7,459 bases of DNA. It comes from Oscillospiraceae bacterium. Its GTDB lineage: Bacteria > Bacillota > Clostridia > Oscillospirales > Ruminococcaceae. The stretch is taken from positions 1 through 7,459 of the forward strand of contig JAGAUG010000089.1 of the NCBI GenBank assembly GCA_017828935.1, given 5' to 3'. Below are positions 1-5,237 of the stretch, in pieces. The position numbers and the translations under genes were made by a program. How positions within the stretch are numbered: position 1 is the first letter of the stretch; the number at the start of each line of letters is the position of its first letter. The notes below the pieces were generated by a model. It was not told where the DNA came from, did no database searches, and saw nothing but the letters and a program-made list of their open reading frames with translations.

Positions 1-134
1 ATAAAAGCCAAGAAGCGTTAGAACAGATCGAATCAAAAAAATATGAAATATATTTAAATAAACTAGGCTTTGATAAAATAATAAAATACGGGATAGCTTT
101 TTGTGGTAAGAGATGTTTAGTAAAAAAGGCTTGA
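1..134 (+). CDS. C-terminal end of a DUF1703 PD-(D/E)XK nuclease-superfamily / AAA-ATPase-like protein (5' partial)
   Basis: An open frame enters from the left edge (first whole codon at position 3) and stops at TGA 132-134. The last 43 residues read KSQEALEQIESKKY, then IYLNKLGFDKIIKYGIAFCGK, then RCLVKKA. The pattern of a Gln-Ile-x-x-Lys-x-Tyr helix followed by Ile-Ile-x-Tyr-Gly-Ile-Ala-Phe-x-x-Lys is the conserved C-terminal end of the PD-(D/E)XK nuclease-superfamily domain (DUF1703 type). That domain normally follows an AAA-ATPase-like domain in proteins of about 500-600 residues. The catalytic residues and the ATPase domain would lie outside the window, so activity cannot be judged. These genes are often multicopy in gut and host-associated bacteria and their role is poorly known. 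The last 22 bases overlap the start of the next gene in another frame, so translational coupling is possible. The family call is from recognition of the motif, not from a search. Confidence 0.8.
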   Translation, partial: KSQEALEQIESKKYEIYLNKLGFDKIIKYGIAFCGKRCLVKKA

Positions 135-1057
135 TTTTTAGGTTTATTATATATAAGTTTTTTGTAATGATAGCTACGCTTTGGGTAATAATAACATGTG
201 TGTTTTTTATTATGAAAGTGTTACCCGGTAGTCCATTTGATGCTGATACTGAAAACAAAATGTCTGACTTTGTAAGACTAGATTTAGAAAAAACATTTGA
301 ACTGGATAAACCGTTGTTTTCTCAGTATATTAAATATATAAAAAATATTATATCGTTAAATTTAGGGCAGTCATATAAAGAAGCTGGGGTAACGGTATTT
401 CAGATTATAAAAAAGTCGTTTAAATATTCGGCGATAATTGGATTTTCTTCGATGATAGTCGCTGTTTGGGTTGGTTTGTTTTTTGGTGTAGTTTTATATA
501 ATAACAATTTTATATTAAGTAAAATTATTTCGGGCTTTACGACATTTGGGGTTGCGATGCCAAATTTTATTTTAGCGATTTTCTTTGTTTATTTTTGGGG
601 AGAAAAATATAATTTATTGTCAATTGGAAACCAAAGTTTATTTAGAAACTATATAGGAGCGATTTTAGTTCTTAGTATTTATCCTACTTGTTTTATAATA
701 AAAATAATAAAGGCGAATATAATAAAAATTTTGGACGAAAGTTATATTAGTGTTCTTAGATCGTTTGGAGTTAGCGAAAAAAAAATATTATTTAAATATG
801 CTCTAAAAGAAGTTTTGATTCCTGTTGTTACTTATATAGCGCCGATGTTTGCTTCGGTTATAATGGGCTCGTTCGCGATTGAAAAAATATTCGCTATCCC
901 AGGGTTAGGAAAAGTGTTTATAGATAGCGTTATTGGTCGAGACTATTATGTTGTTTTTGGTTTAATATTGTTTTACGCGAGTGTTTATTTGTTGACGATA
1001 TTTATTACTGATATTTGTTATTTTATTATTGATCCGAGATTAAAAAACTCTTTTTGA
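113..1057 (+). CDS. Peptide/nickel-type ABC transporter permease, OppB/DppB/NikB family
   Basis: This is one of two membrane subunits of an inner-membrane ABC importer for peptides or a related small solute. The 314 residues match the usual family length. Visible landmarks are a hydrophobic helix at about 10-36 ending in the PGSPFD motif (38-43); the LDKPLFSQY and NLGQSY segment (64-88) typical of the OppB N-terminal domain; further membrane segments near 103-128, 138-162, 178-200, 235-255 and 280-306; the cytoplasmic EAA coupling loop (about 209-240, S-Y-I-x-V-x-R-x-x-G); the F-x-I-P-G-L-G motif (260-266) with a following RDY; and the family ending DPRLK. It appears intact. ATG 113 overlaps the previous gene by 22 bases and has only a poor Shine-Dalgarno (purines directly abutting), so coupling is likely. 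An in-frame TTG at 131 is a worse start because AAAAGG sits too close. The substrate cannot be inferred. Confidence 0.93.
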   Translation: MFSKKGLIFRFIIYKFFVMIATLWVIITCVFFIMKVLPGSPFDADTENKMSDFVRLDLEKTFELDKPLFSQYIKYIKNIISLNLGQSYKEAGVTVFQIIKKSFKYSAIIGFSSMIVAVWVGLFFGVVLYNNNFILSKIISGFTTFGVAMPNFILAIFFVYFWGEKYNLLSIGNQSLFRNYIGAILVLSIYPTCFIIKIIKANIIKILDESYISVLRSFGVSEKKILFKYALKEVLIPVVTYIAPMFASVIMGSFAIEKIFAIPGLGKVFIDSVIGRDYYVVFGLILFYASVYLLTIFITDICYFIIDPRLKNSF

Positions 1058-1110
1058 TTAAATATAAATTAATATAATAAAAAATCTTAATAAAACAAGT
1101 TTTTAATTAA

Positions 1111-1127
1111 AAAAAGGAATAGTAATG
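1111..1127 (+). promoter_or_regulatory. Ribosome binding site and ATG of the second permease
   Basis: AAAAAGGAA (1111-1119) lies 5 bases before ATG 1125. It fixes the start of the second permease. The 67-base gap before this gene is otherwise AT-only sequence. A TATAAT at 1074-1079 has no correctly spaced -35, so I do not call a promoter there. Confidence 0.7.
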
Positions 1128-2189
1128 ACTGATATAAATAATAAAAAATTAAATTTTAAAAAATATATATGGATAATATTTATAATATTTTTGTTAATAA
1201 TGTCTTTTGGGGTTTCAAAAATTTCGCGTTATAAATATTCAGACCAAAATTTAGATATGATAGATTTACCTCCAGTGTTAAAAATTAAAAAAATATCGTC
1301 AAATTATGGAGTTTATATACATAAAGACTTGTATCCTGTTTTATTTAATATTAAGGGCGAAGTAAAAAGTTTATTAAAAAAAATCGAGACGCGACAACAA
1401 CAAGATATTTATTATATAAATAATAAAAAATTAATATTAGATTTGAAAAATATTAAAGATTTTAAAGATATTGATTATAAAAAAATAAAAGTAATATATA
1501 ATAATAAAATTCTTGATAAGTCGAGTGAAAAATTAATTTGGAATAGATCTTATATTTTAGGGACAGATAGGTTAGGAAGAGATATTTTCACAAGGGTTTT
1601 TCAGGGGATAAAAATATCTTTGATTATTGGTCTTATGGCGTCAATTGTTAATTTAATAATTGGTGTTTTATATGGAAGTATTGCTGGATACTTTGGTGGG
1701 AAAATAGATACTATTTTGCTTGGTTTATTAAATATTATAAATTCAATACCGGCGATATTATTAGTTATTTTATTATCGCTTTTTATTTCTCAAGGGTTGT
1801 GGTCTATAATAATTATTATTGGGTCGGTATATTGGATTAATATGGCGCGTCAGGTTAGAGCGGGAGTGATGACGCTAAAGCAACGAGAATTTGTTTTGTC
1901 GGAAATCGTTTTGGGAACTCCTGTCTATAAAATTATTTTTAAATATATTTTGCCTTGTCTTAGAGAAACGATAGTAACGACTTTAGTTATAAATATTCAA
2001 AACGCAATTTTTACAGAGACTTTTTTGAGTTTTCTCGGGATTGGGTTACCGGCGCCTGTCGCTTCTTTAGGGACTTTGATTAATGACGCGATGGGGAATT
2101 TAAGATCTAGTCCACACCAGTTAGTTATCCCGTCTTTAGCGATATTGTTAATTTTAACTTGTTTAGAAAAATTTTTGAATTATAAATAA
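1125..2189 (+). CDS. Peptide/nickel-type ABC transporter permease, OppC/DppC/NikC family, with an atypical C-terminus
   Basis: This is the second membrane subunit, expected to pair with the preceding permease. The first helix is at about 13-30. It is followed by a long Lys/Asn-rich extracytoplasmic segment (about 31-144), larger than in compact members of the family. Next come the diagnostic LGTDRLGRDIF motif (145-155), a helix at about 163-185, and further hydrophobic segments at about 193-222 and 224-240. The EAA loop lies around 254-285. The ETFLSFLGIGLPAP motif (298-311) and a last helix near 335-347 follow. The protein then ends in LEKFLNYK and lacks the usual tail (a G-D-G-L-R-D-x-L-D-P-like sequence). 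I looked at the other two frames just past the end and did not find that tail, so a simple frameshift is not evident. The start is set by a good Shine-Dalgarno. The gene lies 67 bases after oppB and 35 bases before the ATPase gene. Confidence 0.92.
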   Translation: MTDINNKKLNFKKYIWIIFIIFLLIMSFGVSKISRYKYSDQNLDMIDLPPVLKIKKISSNYGVYIHKDLYPVLFNIKGEVKSLLKKIETRQQQDIYYINNKKLILDLKNIKDFKDIDYKKIKVIYNNKILDKSSEKLIWNRSYILGTDRLGRDIFTRVFQGIKISLIIGLMASIVNLIIGVLYGSIAGYFGGKIDTILLGLLNIINSIPAILLVILLSLFISQGLWSIIIIIGSVYWINMARQVRAGVMTLKQREFVLSEIVLGTPVYKIIFKYILPCLRETIVTTLVINIQNAIFTETFLSFLGIGLPAPVASLGTLINDAMGNLRSSPHQLVIPSLAILLILTCLEKFLNYK

Positions 2190-2224
2190 ATTAATAATAA
2201 AAAAGCGAGTTTAGATGATTAATC

Positions 2225-3019
2225 ATGAAAGAAGATAATATATTAACTGTAAATAATTTAAGTTTGTTATTAAAAAAGTCTGGGAGAAATTTTAAATTAT
2301 TAGATAATATAAATTTTAGTGTTCCAAAAAATAAAATTATTGGAATTGTTGGAGAAACTGGTAGCGGAAAAACGCTATTGATGTTATCGATTATGAAAAT
2401 GTTATCTTCTGATATAAAAATTCAATCTGGCGATATAATTTTTATGAATCAAAATTTGGTTGACAAGTCTGATAAAGAGATAAAAGAGATTAGAAATAAA
2501 GATCTTGTAATGATATTTCAAAATCAAAAATTGTCTCTGAGTCCTGTATATAAAATATCTACCCAGATGAAAGATATTATCAAAGCTCACAAAAAGCTTA
2601 ATAAAAAAGAGCTCGAAAGTTATTGTTTTAGTTTGTTAAAACAAGTTGGTTTTAAAGACCCGGAGTTTGTTTTAGAAAAGTATCCGTTTGAGATTTCTGG
2701 AGGGATGTTTCAACGTGTTATGTTAGCGATAGCGATGTCGATCGAGCCTAAGTTATTAATAGCTGATGAGCCGACTGCGGCGCTTGACCCAGAGGCTCAA
2801 GAATATATTTTGTTAATAATAAAAAAATTTCAAGAAAAATTAAAAAATAGTTTTATTATAGTAACTCACGATTTTTCTGTTATAAAAAAAATTTGTACAG
2901 ACGTTATTGTTATAAAAAACGGAAAAATAATCGAACAAAATACTACTCGAGATATTTTAAATAATCCTAAAAGCGAGTATACAAAAAAATTAATTGAGTT
3001 AAGTAAATATTATGTTTAA
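2225..3019 (+). CDS. ABC transporter ATP-binding protein, OppD/DppD/NikD family (short form)
   Basis: This is the cytoplasmic ATPase that would power the two preceding permeases. At 264 residues it has a complete nucleotide-binding domain: Walker A GETGSGKT (43-50), Q-loop Gln near 99 in MIFQNQ, an ABC signature ISGGM (157-161; the family usually has LSGGM followed by RQR, here FQR), Walker B LLIADEP (177-183), a D-loop in AALDPE (185-190) and the H-loop His 215 in VTHDFS. The ending NPKSEYTKKLIEL matches the end of the NikD-like core. The additional C-terminal domain of longer OppD proteins is absent. All catalytic residues are present, so it looks functional. There is no second ATPase (OppF/NikE) after it, which is unusual because these importers normally use two different ATPases. 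The Shine-Dalgarno before ATG 2225 is weak (GCGAG, distant). Confidence 0.93.
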   Translation: MKEDNILTVNNLSLLLKKSGRNFKLLDNINFSVPKNKIIGIVGETGSGKTLLMLSIMKMLSSDIKIQSGDIIFMNQNLVDKSDKEIKEIRNKDLVMIFQNQKLSLSPVYKISTQMKDIIKAHKKLNKKELESYCFSLLKQVGFKDPEFVLEKYPFEISGGMFQRVMLAIAMSIEPKLLIADEPTAALDPEAQEYILLIIKKFQEKLKNSFIIVTHDFSVIKKICTDVIVIKNGKIIEQNTTRDILNNPKSEYTKKLIELSKYYV

Positions 3020-3041
3020 TATATAAAATATATAAAAAGAG

Positions 3042-3058
3042 AAGGTGATTTAATTTTG
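3042..3058 (+). promoter_or_regulatory. Strong Shine-Dalgarno deciding a TTG start for RNase J
   Basis: AAGGTGA (3042-3048) is a long match to the anti-Shine-Dalgarno and sits 7 bases before TTG 3056. No ATG or GTG in this frame occurs near it. The next in-frame Met is inside the conserved domain (residue 82), so TTG is the start. Confidence 0.8.
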
Positions 3059-4912
3059 GTTTTTTCAAGAAAAAAAGAAATTCCAAAAAAATATTTTGGA
3101 GAAGACAAAATAAAATTTAATAAGTTTAATAATAAAAAGCCAGATCATGTAGACAAAAATAAAAAATTTGAATACAAGTCGAGAACAGGAATTTATAATA
3201 ATATAAATAATAAAAATAAAAAAAATAATAGTATTAATAATAATATTAATTCAGTAAAAATTATTCCGTTGGGCGGTCTGGACGAAATCGGTAAAAATAT
3301 GACTCTTATTGAGTACGAAAACGATATTGTTATAATAGATTGTGGATTGGCTTTTCCAGATAATGAGATGTTAGGTGTCGATATAGTTATTCCAGATTTT
3401 TCTTATGTTGTTGAAAATAAAAATAAAATTAGAGGAATCGTTGTTACTCACGGGCACGAAGATCATATCGGAGGTCTAGCTTATTTATTTAAAGAAATTA
3501 GTGATATTCCGGTTTATGGAACTCAGCTTACGCTCGGCTTAATCGAAGGAAAACTTAAGGAACACAGGTTATTAAATAGTGTTGAACTAAGAGTAGTAAA
3601 GCCAAGAGATATAATAAGACTTGGAAAAATGAAAGTAGAGTTTGTTGCAGTTAATCATTCTATTCCAGATGCTTGCGCTATGGTTGTTACGACTCCAGTA
3701 GGAGTTATTGTTCACACTGGAGATTTTAAGATCGATTATACGCCGATTAATGGTCATGTTATTGATTTGTCGAGATTTTCTCAACTAGGAGAAAAAGGTG
3801 TTTTAGCGTTACTTTCGGATTCAACGAATTCGGAGCGACCGGGGATGACGGTTAGCGAAAAAAAGATCAGCGAGTCGTTTGAAATTTTGTTTAGAAGAGC
3901 GGACGGAAAGAGAATGATTATAGCGACGTTTGCGTCGAATATACACAGAATTCAACAAATTATGGACGCGGCGATTGACTCGGGAAGAAAAGTAGCTGTA
4001 TCTGGGCGAAGTATGGAAAACGTTGTATCTAAAGCGATAGAGCTTGGGTATTTAAAAGTTCCGAGAGATACTATAATAAGTATCGATAAAATAAAAAATT
4101 ACCCGGACGAAAAGTTAATTATTATAACAACAGGAAGCCAAGGAGAGCCGATGTCAGCTTTAAGACGGATGGCGACTGGCGATCACAAAAAAGTAATGAT
4201 TAATTCTAATGATTTTATAATTATTTCGGCGACGCCGATTCCTGGGAACGAGAAATTTGTTAATAGAGTTGTTAACGATCTTATGAAACTCGGAGCAGAA
4301 GTTATTTATGAAGATATGTATGATGTTCACGTTTCGGGTCACGCTTGTCAAAGCGAACAACAGATGATAATAAATTTAGTTAAGCCTAAGTATTTTTTGC
4401 CTGTTCACGGCGAATATAAGCATCTAAAGCGTCACGCTCAAACGGCTATTAATATGGGAATAGACCCTAGCAACGTTCACGTTGGTAGCATCGGAGAAGT
4501 AATTGAAGTTTCAAAGCAAAAAATTAGGGTTAGCGGGCTAGTTCCGGCTGGGAATGTTATGGTTGATGGGCTAGGTATTGGAGATGTTGGAAATATTGTT
4601 TTAAAAGACAGAAAACATCTTTCAGAAGACGGCTTAATAGTTGTTTCTGTTGTAATTAATAAAAACGACGGAAGTATAGTATTAGGACCTGATATTGTTT
4701 CTAGAGGTTTTATTTATGTAAGAGAGTCTGAAGATTTAGTAAGAGAGACTAGAAAGATAGCGATGAAGGCTTTAAATAGATGTGCAACGTCGAAAATAAG
4801 AGAATGGAGCGGGATCAAGCTTCGAGTAAAAGACGACATAAGTGACTTTCTTTACGCTAAGACAAAGAGAAACCCGATGATTTTAGTAATTCTTCAGGAT
4901 ATAGATTTATAA
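3056..4912 (+). CDS. rnj: Ribonuclease J (metallo-beta-lactamase / beta-CASP exo- and endoribonuclease)
   Basis: RNase J degrades and matures RNA from the 5' end in the cytoplasm and is a central mRNA-decay enzyme in Bacillota. The 618 residues contain the metallo-beta-lactamase core with Asp 95 (IIDCG), the zinc-binding HGHEDHIGG motif (132-140), His 201 (NHS) and Asp 223 (HTGDF). The beta-CASP domain follows with SDSTN (254-258), His 297 (ASNIHR), SGHA (427-430) and HGE (451-453). A C-terminal domain covers about 513-618. All metal and catalytic residues look intact. Compared with the usual length of about 555 residues, there is an additional N-terminal region of about 65 residues, very rich in Lys and Asn and apparently disordered; similar basic extensions occur in some Clostridia. 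The gene starts at TTG behind a strong Shine-Dalgarno, 36 bases after the ATPase gene, and is closed by an intrinsic terminator. It is the only RNase J in this window, so J1 versus J2 cannot be assigned. Confidence 0.97.
   Translation: MVFSRKKEIPKKYFGEDKIKFNKFNNKKPDHVDKNKKFEYKSRTGIYNNINNKNKKNNSINNNINSVKIIPLGGLDEIGKNMTLIEYENDIVIIDCGLAFPDNEMLGVDIVIPDFSYVVENKNKIRGIVVTHGHEDHIGGLAYLFKEISDIPVYGTQLTLGLIEGKLKEHRLLNSVELRVVKPRDIIRLGKMKVEFVAVNHSIPDACAMVVTTPVGVIVHTGDFKIDYTPINGHVIDLSRFSQLGEKGVLALLSDSTNSERPGMTVSEKKISESFEILFRRADGKRMIIATFASNIHRIQQIMDAAIDSGRKVAVSGRSMENVVSKAIELGYLKVPRDTIISIDKIKNYPDEKLIIITTGSQGEPMSALRRMATGDHKKVMINSNDFIIISATPIPGNEKFVNRVVNDLMKLGAEVIYEDMYDVHVSGHACQSEQQMIINLVKPKYFLPVHGEYKHLKRHAQTAINMGIDPSNVHVGSIGEVIEVSKQKIRVSGLVPAGNVMVDGLGIGDVGNIVLKDRKHLSEDGLIVVSVVINKNDGSIVLGPDIVSRGFIYVRESEDLVRETRKIAMKALNRCATSKIREWSGIKLRVKDDISDFLYAKTKRNPMILVILQDIDL
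3185..3251 (+). repeat. Low-complexity AAT/AAA tract encoding the Asn/Lys linker of RNase J
   Basis: This stretch is built almost only of AAT, ATA and AAA codons and encodes an Asn-, Lys- and Ile-rich linker (about residues 44-65) between the basic N-terminal extension and the beta-lactamase core, which begins at about VKIIPLGG (67-74). Such tracts change length easily. The frame is kept here. Confidence 0.6.
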
Positions 4913-4922
4913 AAATAATTTT

Positions 4923-4951
4923 AGAGCTGTTGAAACAAACAGCTCTTTTTT
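4923..4951 (+). terminator. Rho-independent terminator after RNase J
   Basis: A perfect 9-bp stem (AGAGCTGTT at 4923-4931 with AACAGCTCT at 4938-4946), a 6-base loop and a run of six T (4946-4951) lie 10 bases after the RNase J stop. It separates the transporter/RNase J transcription unit from the next promoter. Confidence 0.93.
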
Positions 4952-4998
4952 GAGTTTTTTATACAAAAAAATTACTAAAAATTTTTTTATAAAAACAC

Positions 4999-5027
4999 TT
5001 GAATTATATAAAAACGTGTGATATAAT
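4999..5027 (+). promoter_or_regulatory. Sigma-A (sigma-70) type promoter for the GLUG-protein transcript
   Basis: The -35 box TTGAAT (4999-5004) and a perfect -10 box TATAAT (5022-5027) are separated by exactly 17 bases. The expected transcript start is around 5034, giving an untranslated leader of about 200 bases before ATG 5235. In such AT-rich DNA TATAAT alone means little. The -35 at optimal spacing, just after a terminator and before a more GC-rich leader, makes the call good. Confidence 0.75.
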
Positions 5028-5033
5028 AGATAT

Positions 5034-5218
5034 TAGAACGGTGCAGCCCCCAAAATCTATTTATTAACCAGCTATTTTTAGATTCAGAAATACCAAAGTC
5101 TCCCTTGAGAATAAAGCGCCAAGAGGGATTCATATTTTATATAATTTCTTTAATATATAAAAAAATATTAAAAATTATTCCCTACATAGGGAGCCAAAAA
5201 AATTTTAATTTTTAATTC
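5034..5218 (+). ncRNA. Unidentified structured 5' leader or small RNA upstream of the GLUG gene
   Basis: The stretch between promoter and start codon has no credible ORF. Its first 100 bases are clearly less AT-rich than the surrounding intergenic DNA. Visible pairings are AATCTA/TAGATT (5054-5059 with 5079-5084); TCCC and TTG (5101-5107) with CAA and GGGA (5120-5128), which leaves a two-base bulge; and TCCCT/AGGGA (5179-5183 with 5188-5192, 4-base loop). The two TCCCT and two AGGGA segments could also pair crosswise, so alternative folds are possible. I compared it from memory with common riboswitch cores (c-di-GMP, SAM, TPP, preQ1, THF, T-box), 6S and SRP RNA and found no match. It may be a regulatory leader, a separate small RNA, or simply a stable 5' end. 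The end point is arbitrary. Confidence 0.4.
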
Positions 5219-5237
5219 AGGAGTGTGAAATTTTATG
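5219..5237 (+). promoter_or_regulatory. Shine-Dalgarno and ATG of the GLUG gene
   Basis: AGGAG (5219-5223) precedes ATG 5235 by 11 bases, slightly long but acceptable. This is the only start with a Shine-Dalgarno in the region. It opens a 29-codon frame that stops at TAA 5322-5324, not the long frame. The long frame has no ATG, GTG or TTG between its upstream stop (5273-5275) and the conserved region. Confidence 0.7.

Noticed and set aside
1054..1079. Possible promoter between the two permease genes (TTGATT and TATAAT)
   Set aside because: The spacer is only 14 bases, and the boxes lie in almost pure AT sequence where such matches are expected by chance.
5101..5130. glmS-, SAM- or THF-type riboswitch core suggested by AGCGCC and AAGAGGGA
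   Set aside because: Only short word matches. The other conserved elements of those RNAs are absent and the downstream gene does not fit.
5140..5145. Second TATAAT in the leader
   Set aside because: No -35 box lies at 16-18 bases upstream; the closest TTGAGA is 29 bases away.
5179..5215. Hairpin TCCCT/AGGGA as a terminator or attenuator
   Set aside because: The stem is only 5-6 bp and no T run follows directly (ACC-type and A-rich bases come first), so it is kept only as part of the leader structure.
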